Assembly: GCA_025667525.1 (NCBI GenBank)
Contig: CM046882.1
Span: forward strand, 19,480,488-19,544,487
Direction of reading: 5' to 3'
DNA: 64,000 nt
DNA from: Glebionis coronaria
Taxonomy: Eukaryota > Streptophyta > Magnoliopsida > Asterales > Asteraceae
The first letter of the stretch is position 1, and each line of letters begins with the position of its first letter. The notes under the pieces were generated by a model, which saw only the letters and a program-made list of their open reading frames with translations, made no database searches and had not been told where the DNA came from. The position numbers were made by a program, and so were the translations under genes. Shown here piece after piece: positions 22,319 to 32,281 of the stretch.

Positions 22319-22542
22319 ATGATAATTTTTTGTGATTATGTTTAGAGAGGGCATAATACTCATTTTAGTTACTAAACAAAAGGTGAATAATACTTTTACA
22401 AATTAAAATCATGTTAAATATGTTTTAATTAGTTTTTGGATATAGATGTGAATTATAAGTTTTCAAAGGATATTGACGTAAATAAAAAATTACAAGGATA
22501 TTGACGTAATTTTTTTTCCAATGATATATACGAAATTCTCCC

Positions 22543-22551
22543 TAGAAAGTA
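22543..22551 (+). repeat. 9-bp target duplication (TAGAAAGTA), right
   Basis: Exact copy of 21132-21140. Confidence 0.85.
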
Positions 22552-22744
22552 AGTACTCTTCTGTATTTTTTTAATAATTTTTTTTTTGTGAATTTTCATT
22601 GTTAAAAATATTAAAAATCTATAGAATTTAGAAACATTTCCCAGAAAATCCATAAGAAAGAGTAAGGTAAAGTAATACTCTAGATATGGAAGATCTGAGA
22701 ACATCTATTTTTTTCTGAGAACATCTATTAATCTACACATACAT

Positions 22745-23150
22745 GGACTATGTTTGGTAAAATTAGCTGTAAGCTGTAAGCTGTTAACTGTAAGCTGTTA
22801 ACTGTAAGCTGTTAGCTGTAAGCTGTTTACTAAAAAGCTCTATTTTTAATAGAAGTGTTTGGTATATTAGCTGTTAACTGTAATTATTATAATGTAAAAT
22901 GACTTAAAAGGACATATTTAAATAAATTATAATATGGTTGGAGGGTATATCAGTAATCTACAACTTTAACAGCTCTTGACAATTTAATAAGCTATATCAG
23001 ACAGCTTTTTATTTAAGAGCTACTTGGTGAAAATAAAAAGCTAACAGCTCTTAAAAATTGTTGTACCAAACAGAGCTATTAGATTATTTTTTTAACAAAA
23101 AAACTAACAGCTATGAAAAAGCTTTAAAAAAGCTCTTGCTAAACATAGCC
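22745..23150. mobile_element. hAT-like MITE rich in AGCTGTTA words
   Basis: The left end GGACTATGTTTGGTA and the inverted right end GGCTATGTTTAGCA are similar terminal repeats. The left part carries tandem GCTGTAA/GCTGTTAACTGTAA units (22766-22835), and complementary words (TAACAGCT, GCTCTTAA) fill the right part, so the single strand would fold. No certain target duplication was found. Such 'CTATGTTTGG' elements are common hAT-type MITEs in plants. Confidence 0.55.
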
Positions 23151-23284
23151 ATGGTGTATATACAATGCACGTTATAAGAAAAGAAAGTTTTAGTTCCTTA
23201 TGTGGAACTGGGAAGTATGGTTAAGATGATTTATAGCAATAAATGAGTTGATAATAGTGTATATTACCATGAACATTGCTCTGC

Positions 23285-23685
23285 TAGACGAGTTATAGGG
23301 CGTTCATCGGTTTGGTTTTAGAATAACTGAACTGGATCAAAAATCGAATTTGAATTCGATTCGTTTTTCGGGTTGATCCAAAAATCCAAATTACATTATT
23401 TATATATTTTAAATAAAAACTAATTATATGAATTCTTAGGAAAAAATAATTTGTTACAACAATAAAAAATGTTTTTTTTATGTTTGAATAAATTGTCTTT
23501 ATATAAGCATATAAAAATGCATGTATTCATTGAAATCCGACCGTCGAGTCAGTTTTGGGGTTAGATTACCAAAAGCATACCTTGACCGGAAATCAATTAC
23601 TATTTTCGGTCGGTTATGACCCAAAACCCGAAACATGTTTGGTTGGGTTTTCGGTTTTTACGGTCAAACCCGGATTATGCACACT
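23285..23685. repeat. Old foldback repeat with GGTT/AACC-rich ends
   Basis: Starts near GGCGTTCATCGGTTTGG and ends near CAAACCCGGATTATGCACACTC. The two ends contain complementary CGGTTTTG and CAAAACC words. This is probably a decayed hAT-type MITE; borders are uncertain. Confidence 0.35.
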
Positions 23686-23689
23686 CATA

Positions 23690-24960
23690 TGATGAGTAAT
23701 GTTTTCATTTAGCACGTCAATGTGTTGCATGAAAACGTAAGATACTAATCTTAATACAAATGACACATGTGTACTATGGGACATGATATATATAATCTAA
23801 CAGACCGAACTGATTTGATTGGTTTGATCAGCCCGATTTTGGTTGGTTTGTAAGTCGAGTTAATTTTCGGGTGAATATGCACTCTAAACGCTAAATAAGT
23901 AGAAATCAGCCCCAATAGGACTAAGTCATTAGAGGATGTATGCATTAACAAGTGTACATAATTTCTAAATAAGAGTGCAAACTTTCTCATTACAAAGATC
24001 TTATGAGTATTGCAGTCTCTACACGTAGTTACGTACAATTCTCACATGTAAGGATAATATGACATTATATCAGCCGTAAACTCATGAAGGTGAGATCTTG
24101 CTTGACTTAATGTTAGTCTATTCCGAAAACATCGTATGCAATATTTTCTCCGCCACATAATTCATAAATACACTTGGGTAGTATGGAAGTTTACTGAAGC
24201 TCGCAATCTTGCTGGTGGAATCGTACCATTTTAGGATCTCTACGTCATTAAACTAATCCATTTTATTTTTTATAGAATTTAGTGGTCTGTTTAATCATTT
24301 ATTTAGAGATTCAAACGTATAAATGTGACTCATAACATTTTATTTTATTTTGCAAACGCAAACGGCTAAGGATAAAAATGGTGATGCTTAATATACAATG
24401 GTGTACATGGATCATTTGTTTTATGTTTGATGTTTGGTTCCCAATAGATGTCGTTGGTTGTTAAAAGTTTTCAACATACATTCAGGAAAAATTGTATTAA
24501 TCTTTAAATTTTTATCACTTTTAATTTGCTATGATTTTCATTTATCCCGGTTACGACTGAATATCACAATATTTGGTACGGCTTGTATCATCGACAAAAG
24601 CTCGATGAAACTACATCTAAAATTAATGATTGTAACTAAAAATCGAACGACAAATCGTGGTAATTACATGCGGGTGTATACTCGATGACACGATTCCAGT
24701 CAACCACAACAAAAATTAAATCAATCAAGACACTAACTCATCAGCGTTACAACAAGCAAAACAAATTTTTAATCAAAAGAAATTCAGTATTGCTACGAAA
24801 TAAATAGTGTCAGGCGTGTTTATTTCAGCTTAGATAGCCGGCTTATAGTTTATTTAGTTTTGAAATTATGTTCCATATGTTGCTTATTTTGAAACTTTGC
24901 GGCTTGTATAAGTTTGTCAAACGATACTACGATAAATCAAATAAACATTAAAAGTGCTCA
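23690..24960. repeat. Recurrent intergenic module (copy A)
   Basis: Contains, in order, GTCAATGTGTTGCATGAAAAC (as at 62915), TCTTAATACAAATGACACAT (as at 25258), the CAGCCGTAAACTCA block (as at 20410), the GAATATCACAATATTTGGTACGG block (as at 1540 and 63556), AATTAAATCAATCA and GTTTGTCAAACGATAC. It is the fullest copy and suggests the order of the ancestral unit. No gene. Confidence 0.6.
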
Positions 24961-25059
24961 ACAGTGATTACATGATATGCAGAAAAATGTATATGATTTC
25001 TTCAATTTTTTATATTTATATTAACCTGATAAAATATTCTTTTCGCAGAATTATTCGAT

Positions 25060-25640
25060 CACGACTTAATATCACAATATTTCGTATGGCTAGTATCTAA
25101 GAATATAATACACACAATGACACAAACACATTTCGGAAGGGACCAAATAAGTAGAAGTCGTTGAGAGATTTTTGTGGCTGTGAATTTTTATTTAATTGTA
25201 AGTTGTATAACCATGCACACGTCTAAATGAGTAATGTTTTGTATGAAAACAAGATGGTAATCTTAATACAAATGACACATATGCATTATGGAACATAACC
25301 GAATATGGTCCATCTGGTTCAATTCGTTCTCGGTTGGTTTGTGGGGTCGGGTCGATTTTCAAGTGAGTATGCTCGGCCTTAGGTGACTCAACTTATACAC
25401 GAAATAAGGAGACAACGGTCCTATATAGGATAAAGTCGTTAGAGGCTGACAGTGTTTCATTTAATTGATTTTTTTTGGAATGTTTGTGTTCTCGATTTGA
25501 CATTACGAGGCGGTTAATCTTAATGGAGACTATTATTTTGGATAGCACGGAGTCGGCAGGTGAACATCGTGATCACACTTAAATGGCATTCTCGTCATCC
25601 TGTTTTTTTAGTTTGTCATGAAGTTTTAGAAAGAGAACTT
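25060..25640. repeat. Recurrent intergenic module (copy B)
   Basis: Carries ACTTAATATCACAATATTTC, TCTTAATACAAATGACACAT, a CGGTCCTATATAGGATAAAG block (compare 63088: CGGTCCTAATATAGGAGTAAG) and a GTTTGTCATGAAGTTTTAGA block (compare 63206). It lies right after copy A, so the unit is locally tandem. Confidence 0.55.
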
Positions 25641-25718
25641 TAGTGTCCTCACCTACTCGGTCTTAAGTTGGTCATCTTACCCATAAAGAAAAAGAAGAAC
25701 ATAAAGACTAACTATTCG

Positions 25719-26175
25719 TAGGGGTGGAAACGAGCCGAGCTGCTCGTAAAAAGCTCGAGATCGGATCGGTAAAAAGCTCGAATGAGCTGAGCCTAAACGA
25801 GCTCGAGCCCGAGCTCGAGCCTAAGTTTCAGCTCATTTGTTAAACGAGCTCGAGCCCAAGCTTTACGTACAAAGCTCGTTTGGGCTCGCGAGCCCAAACG
25901 AGTCTAATGTTTTATATACGAGCTTAATAACAAGCTTGTTAACAAGCCTAATTTAAATATATTACGAGCCGAGCTCGAGCCAAGTTTTATGTTTACATTG
26001 CCAAATCGTATAAACGAGCCGAGCTCGAGCCGAGCCCGAGCTTGTCTACCATACTACGAACCGAGCCCGAGCCTAAATAATAAGGCTCGAAACGAGCCGG
26101 GCTCGAGCTTTGTAAAACTGAAACGAGCCGAGCTCGAGCTCTGACGAACTCGAACTCGGCTCGTTTCCACCCCTA
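25719..26175. mobile_element. hAT-type foldback element, 457 bp
   Basis: Terminal repeats TAGGGGTGGAAACGAGCC and its inverted copy ending CCACCCCTA. The interior is filled with CGAGCTCGAGC, AGCCGAGC and GCTCGTTT words in both orientations. Flanks are ACTATTCG on the left and ACATCTATTCG on the right, readable as an 8-bp duplication carrying a 3-base insertion. It is the same family type as 48504-49161. Confidence 0.75.
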
Positions 26176-26183
26176 ACATCTAT

Positions 26184-27053
26184 TCGTGTATGTTTAGGTT
26201 CATTTTTTGTGCTTAATATATTTTTGGGCTTAAAATCAATACTTTATATCTACGACATGTGTTATTGTTATATTGCAGTTTGATACCATGTAAAACCAAC
26301 AGTTTAGATTTTAGAACGGCCGTAACATGGAGACGAGGGCGTGTTTGCTATGCATATTTTGGTAATAGGTACTGCCAATGATAGTGATATACATTTTTTA
26401 TTTGCATTATAAAGGTTTGAGTTTTTAAATTGATGTCCTAATCTGATCCATCCATCGTACCACCCATAAGAGCTATCTATCAATATCCATTCCCATGGAG
26501 TATTATTCTCACCAAAAGTTTACACCCACTTGCCAATCAAAAAACTCATGTTACTTTTTTTATAAGTTATTTATTTTGATAACCATATCTATTTTATCAA
26601 ACCAAACAATAAAAATTAAAATGATACATTTAATATAATCCATCGTCATTCCAACTTATTCTTAAACTCATACCGATTATGATTCACGACGTTATACCAA
26701 ACGCACTTGAAGAAAAAAGAGGAAGAGAAGCTACAACAATCATTGTTAGATACAACGACGATCGGCATAGCTCTAGTTCATCTTTAACAAATGAATGACA
26801 CTTCGACTTATATACTCTTCATTACTTTTACTTTCAATCGATGTGGGACATACACTTGAAACAAATCATATAGAAAACAAAATAAGATCACAAAAGTAGA
26901 TTGAAAACCATGTTCAAAACATTTAAAAGTTAGCATTTTACATTTAAGTACCAGATATGATTTGAATACCATTAACAAATGAATGAGACTTCAATTTATA
27001 TAGTCTTCTTATATACTCACATATTAATCAAATACTAGGTATCTAACAAGTTT
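26184..27053. other. No gene seen
   Basis: AT-rich DNA. A short block around AACAAATGAATGA(C/G)ACTTC occurs at about 26787 and 26974. Otherwise nothing recognisable. Confidence 0.45.
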
Positions 27054-27062
27054 ATAACAAAT

Positions 27063-27243
27063 GGGAGGTGATTTGCACACTCAATAAATTAATTAGCACA
27101 CTCAAAATGTTATGTGTTTGACATTTGTACCCTTTAATATATGTGTTGCAATTTGCCTAGTCCACTAATGTAAGGGTATACATGTCCACACACAAACATT
27201 TTTAGTATGTCAATCAATTTAGAGAGTGTGCAAATCACCTCCC
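27063..27243. mobile_element. Mutator-type MITE, 181 bp
   Basis: Perfect 20-bp terminal inverted repeats starting GGGAGGTGATTTGCACACTC, and a perfect 9-bp target duplication ATAACAAAT (27054-27062 and 27244-27252). It is non-coding and too short to encode a transposase. Confidence 0.9.
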
Positions 27244-27252
27244 ATAACAAAT

Positions 27253-27761
27253 ACATGTCATATAATACAAGATCATCGATCTCACTTGTAATGTCATTTT
27301 TATTGTTAAAAATAACATAAACATTTTAGGCAATATAAAAAGCTATACAAATGCCTCTAACCAATATAGCATGCATGCCATATTGCCATATTGGCCTTTT
27401 AAGAAGCCAAATCAGTTGGTTTGAGAAGTTTATATGAATACTAATTTTATTCCATGTCTAAGAAAGGACTGCAAACATTTTGATTACAAAGATTACAGCA
27501 TGAAGACAGGTATATTTTAGTCATTTCATGTTAAAAAAAACCCCTGAGGTTCGCCATACATATGTATTTTCACTTTCGAAACTCGACGGAATAGATGTAC
27601 AATTTACCTAAACTAGAAAAACCTTTTTGCAATTCTCTCTATTTTATAAATACACTTAAATGCTATGACCCATAAAATTTAGATCTCTACTTCATAAAAC
27701 TAATCAAATAAAACTTGCTTAGATCAAATTTAGATCTCTAATTATATCCATTTTAATCTTA
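27253..27761. other. No gene seen
   Basis: AT-rich spacer with partial resemblance to the recurrent module (TGAGAAGTTTATATGAATACTAATTTT, also at 20270). No gene. Confidence 0.4.
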
Positions 27762-27763
27762 TA

Positions 27764-28046
27764 CTACCTCCGTTCCAAAATTACTATCCACAGACAAAAA
27801 AACACACAGTTTTAGAAAAATATTATTTTTTCAACTTTCTCTCTCTTACTTTTTGCAAAATGACAGTTCTAATCTTAACCAATTAATTTTATACTTCTTT
27901 ATTGTTTGTAATAATAACCTCAAGTGATGGTAATATGGTAAACTCACACAAAATTCTGTATCTAATTTTAGAATTTTTGGAAGTGGACAATAATTTTAGG
28001 ACAACCCAAAATGGAATTATGGACAATAATATTAGGACGGAGGTAG
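27764..28046. mobile_element. Stowaway MITE, 283 bp
   Basis: Ends CTACCTCCGTTCCAAAATTA and (inverted) CTACCTCCGTCCTAATATTA, flanked by TA dinucleotides (27762-27763 and 28047-28048). CTCCCTCCGT-type ends with a TA duplication define Stowaway (Tc1/mariner) MITEs. Confidence 0.92.
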
Positions 28047-28250
28047 TAGAATTTATGTATTTTTCCTAATCATTTATTAAAGTGTGCAAGTAGATTAACA
28101 TTAAGAACCCCACACAGGTTAACGGTAGGATCAATATATATATTCCATCCTGGATAAATGTGGACAGTTGTTAAAGTTAACAATTAACAATCCAAGACAG
28201 ACATGCGGGGAAATTTATATGAATTCTTAAACTTTTTAGGTCTATTTTAA

Positions 28251-28430
28251 GAGTAATGCTACAACCACACAAATTTTACAAAAAGATATTCATACAATGA
28301 CATGTTCTTTATTTAGTGGTATTCTCTCTCTTACTTTTAGATTTTCTCTTTTATAAACATCCAATCATAAATAATACATGTCATTGTGTGAATAACTTTA
28401 TATAAAATGTGTGTGATTTTAGTATTTCTC
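28251..28430. mobile_element. Mutator-type MITE, 180 bp
   Basis: The two halves are near-complete inverted copies: the left end starts GAGTAATGCTACAACCACAC and the inverted right end starts GAGAAATACTAAAATCACAC. Both carry a CAATGACATGT block. A perfect 9-bp duplication CTATTTTAA flanks it (28242-28250 and 28431-28439). Confidence 0.88.
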
Positions 28431-28907
28431 CTATTTTAATTTGTTAATATTTAGGCAAATTACACAAAAATGTAACTTATCTATACTACTTATAAAAGGC
28501 CAATAAAAATGTTGAAAATGTGAGGAATTTTCAGCAATTGGCTATAAAAGGAAACATGCTAATGAAAATGGAAATGGTTCATTACCATCTACTGGCTTGA
28601 AACAATTCAAAGTTGTAAACGGCGCAGAAACTATTCGAGTGTATATGCAATTTGGCTTGAACTATACAAGGAATGGATTGAACATGACATTATATTTATT
28701 TTGAGATGTCTCCACTTCTCTATTTTACATGGCTGGAAGAAGCTAATAAGGGAATGTATTGAATTCTATCAACGGAATGTATTGAATCAGTTAAATGAAG
28801 GGCTAACTACAGAAAGTAGTAATGGACATCTCGTCCGGAGACTGAACGAGTAATGAATCTTACACGATACTATTCTCTTCGTACCAATGCTGTGATTTTT
28901 GCATAAA

Positions 28908-28910
28908 CCA
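28908..28910 (+). repeat. CACTA 3-bp target duplication (CCA), left
   Basis: CCA directly before CACTACAACAA; matched by CCA at 43153-43155. Confidence 0.85.
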
Positions 28911-28919
28911 CACTACAAC

Positions 28920-29478
28920 AATTTTCTACCCTAGGGACGACTAATTCGTCCCTAGGGACGCCACTAATCGACCCTAAACTCCTAGGGACGACTAAGTCGA
29001 CCCTAGGAGGTTGTGCCTAAAAATTCGTCTCTAGGATCCTAGGGACGAACTCCTCTTTGTATCCTAGGGACGACTTAGTGGCTCCCGCAACCCACTACGT
29101 TGAAAAAATTGACTAACCTAGGGACGACCCTCTTTGTAACCTAGGGTCGACAAAGTCGTCCCTAGGTTATAAATAAAAATAATCTTTTTCAAAATTTTTC
29201 TTAAAAATTCTTTTTTTTATTATTTTTAATAAAATCTTTTTTATAAATATTAAAAAAAACATTTTTAGAAAATAAAAAAAATATATATTTATTATCCTAG
29301 GGACGACTTAGTCGTCCCTAGGTTTAAAAATGCCCAGGTATTCAATACCTAGGGACGACTAAGTCGTCCCTAGGTATTGACACCTGGGCATTTTTAAACC
29401 TAGGGACGACTAAGTCGTCCCTAGGATGATAACCTGGATGATATTTAATATCCTAGGGACGACTAAGTCGTCCCTAGG
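28920..29478. repeat. Left subterminal palindromic repeats
   Basis: Copies of a 27-bp palindrome with half-site CCTAGGGACGACT at 29296-29322, 29348-29374, 29399-29425 and 29452-29478, plus partial or degenerate copies between 28931 and 29170. Subterminal repeats of CACTA elements are binding sites for the element-encoded TNPA-type protein; here that role is inferred from position. The segment 29296-29425 is itself one larger palindrome centred near 29361. Confidence 0.85.
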
Positions 29479-29759
29479 TGTACCTGGGGGCTAAAAAAAA
29501 AACTGGGCTATTTTGCAGTTTTCAGATTTTTTCCGGAACTTTTTCCGGACAAAATCCACAATTCAAAATGGCAGAATTCGACAAATACAGAATAATAACA
29601 AATCAATAAACGTTACAATACCATATTACGATAAATTATCCAACGTCACGATACAATATTCATCAAATACACTTATTCAATCCTAAATCAAATGTTTCAA
29701 ACGCTACAAGTCTCAAACTTTATTAAACATGCATAATAAGAAAAATACTACCACAACCT

Positions 29760-31902
29760 CTACTCCGCATCCTCGTTAGGTGAAAAGTCACCTTCCCTAT
29801 CGTCACCCTCCTCGTCACCCCCCTCGTCACTCCCCTCGTCATTCACCTCGTCATCGCCTGATAAGTCGTCACCACTGTTTTGTACATTCCTATCTCGACC
29901 CAACTCGTCAACGGACCGGTAATCGTGCTCATGGGGATTTGAGATTACACGAGAACCTCCGGGTATGGATTGTGAAGTAGAGCCGATCTCATAAGCCGAG
30001 TGTGTGGTGGGACGATAACAATAGTTAAATGGGTTATTGTTGGTGACGGGAGCAATAGGATAAGTGCCGGTATAGGGAGGTTGGAGTGGTTGGAGATTGT
30101 CGGGCAAAGATGGTCGGTATGGGTCGATGGAAGGAGGTTGCACTGGTTGTGCCCAAGGATAGGGGGGTTGGACTAAATGAGCCCAATCAGGAGCTAGGGT
30201 GGGCATAACAAAGGGTCGGGGCGGGGGTACAAAAGTAGGAGGTCTAATTGGGTGATCAGTATTTGAGTTGTAGTTCTGGAAAAATTCACCCAATTGACTC
30301 TGATATTGCGCCATATGCTGGTACGACGTCTGACTATATTGTTGCGCCGCATCTGCCTTTAACGCTGCCAAGTAAGCCCGTTGCTGCGCCTCCTGATTCT
30401 CTTTCCTCAGCAGCTCCATCTGTCGCTCATTTCGTTCTATCAATTCTTGAAATTCACTACGAGAGGGAACATCTGGTCGACGTGGAGCACCCCGCCTGCG
30501 ATAAGTTACAACAACAATGTTTCATTATATACAACAAGACATAAATATGAACAATTGATTTACATTTTGTTTTATTGAGGATATATAACCTGCGAGTTGT
30601 GTTATTGGCACCAACCGGTAACTTTCTGCCTTGTCCCGACACATTTTGCTTATTTTGACTTGGCATGATTTGAGCCACTATTTCTTTATCAGACATGTGC
30701 GGGACTATACCGGCTCTCACTTGGTCACTGAGGGCTTTCATCTTTTGCTGGGAAAAAAAAAACGATTTAAAACAAATGAAATTAGTTACTAAGGCATGTA
30801 AAGAGTTATATATTACTTACATATCTTTCCTCGTTTTCTTTACTTTTAAACGTGCCACCACTTGAGTGCCCCTTCCTCCATGTTTCAACCAGGTTCTCGT
30901 AAACCCCTTCCTTGACTTTCTGTAAAATCTCAAATAAATTAGTAACGAGCTATAATAAATAAACAATATAAACGCTTTTAAATAAATCACAAAAATTATA
31001 AAGAGTCTTACGTATTCATTCCTTCCTCGGGCGAATGGTTTTTTGCCTTGAGTGGTCGGTACCGTGTTTTTGGAACGATTAACAGTATTAACCTCACTTC
31101 TTGCCACCCTCTTTGGGTCTGACCACCACTGAACCAATTCAGCCCAATCACCTTCGGTTCTACTGTCCCACACACTCTCAGGCGGTACATGTTCTTGTGC
31201 CAGTGCGGGCGTCTCATATTTCGAATAAAAATGTTTCTTGATCCTGTTCTTGTATTTTCTATACAGCAACCTCAGATGATATTCCAACGCAAGCCTAACC
31301 CGAGTACACACCTCATACACACCAGTGCCACACACCACCTGAGTACGATCATTGTACCATGGCTCGAGGTCGAAATATGTCTGCATAAAAACATATGAAT
31401 TTAAATAAACAAACAAATTAAACATAACACACATATCTAAATGTCGATAACAATAACAATATAAGTAAAATAAACAATTTTCACCTTAATTGTAGGATAA
31501 ATATGAGCTTTATCAGACTCTGGAATTTCGTCCCATTCGCAGTTCAGGGGAAGTGACCGGATTAATTCCCCCATAAGATGAGTCAACAATGATGCATAAT
31601 CGCCCAGAAAATGGAAGGTTTTCAGATCTTTAAATTCAAAGCCAATTGTCAAAGGTTTTTTGTTATTATTTCTGTACGCCGTCCTTAATTTTCCTAGGTT
31701 GGTCACAAAGCGTTGATTTGAACCTACAAAAGATATGTTATTTACTCGTAAAAATTCAAGTGACATAAATTATAAATATCAGTGTTATAAAAAAATATAA
31801 TGATTTCTTACGCTGACACTCGGCCGGTACAGGACGTGTGGGCCGTCTGGGTGGACTACCACCAGCATCCCCACCGTGTGACCTAGGAGCTACACATGCC
31901 AT
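29760..31902 (-). CDS. CACTA second gene, Ptta/En/Spm-family (TNPA-like) protein, six exons
   Basis: Exons on the minus strand: 31812-31902, 31485-31723, 31012-31380, 30821-30919, 30590-30747, 29760-30495. All introns are GT-AG and the phases join into 563 codons without a stop. The N-terminal half resembles the plant transposase Ptta/En/Spm family (Transposase_24): residues 111-266 include WAELVQWWSDPKRV, GVYENLVETWRKGH and FKSKENEERY. Residues 330-370 form a Glu/Gln-rich coiled coil (ERNERQMELLRKENQEAQQR). A Pro/Tyr-rich stretch follows, and the last ~45 residues are strongly acidic. By analogy with En/Spm TNPA it may bind the subterminal palindromes and assist the transposase in the nucleus. 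It lies 380 bp downstream of the transposase gene, same strand, and may share its transcript. Exons are inferred from splice sites. Confidence 0.8.
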
Positions 31903-32281
31903 CTGTAAAATAACAAGTTCATATCAGTATACACATTTTATCAATATACACATTTTAACATATAAAAACATTTTCATTAAAAAACAAAATTACACAATTT
32001 AATTAACCAATTAATACTAATACACAAATTCATATCAATATACACATTTTAACATATAAAAACGTTTTCATTAAAATACAAAATTACACATTTAAACAAA
32101 TAAAAACAACTCATCATCATTTAAACGTATAACAATTGTTTCATTCAAACAACAACTTAAGCATATAACAATCGTTTACAAATAAAAAATTACACATTAA
32201 AGCATATAACAACTGTTTCATTCAAAATACAACTTAATATCAATTGTCATCATCTTCAGAATCATCGCTAGATAAAACTTC

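Larger units (their letters stand above)
21141..22542. mobile_element. Mutator-type element with ~165-bp inverted ends
   Basis: 1,402 bp. Both ends begin GGGAGAATTTCGT and share blocks TACGTCAATATCC, TTTGAAAACTT and ATATCCAAAAACTAATTAAAA in inverted orientation over about 165 bp. A perfect 9-bp TSD (TAGAAAGTA) flanks it, which is the Mutator superfamily signature. There is no transposase; the centre is occupied by a LINE insertion and a strong hairpin, so it is non-autonomous. Confidence 0.88.
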
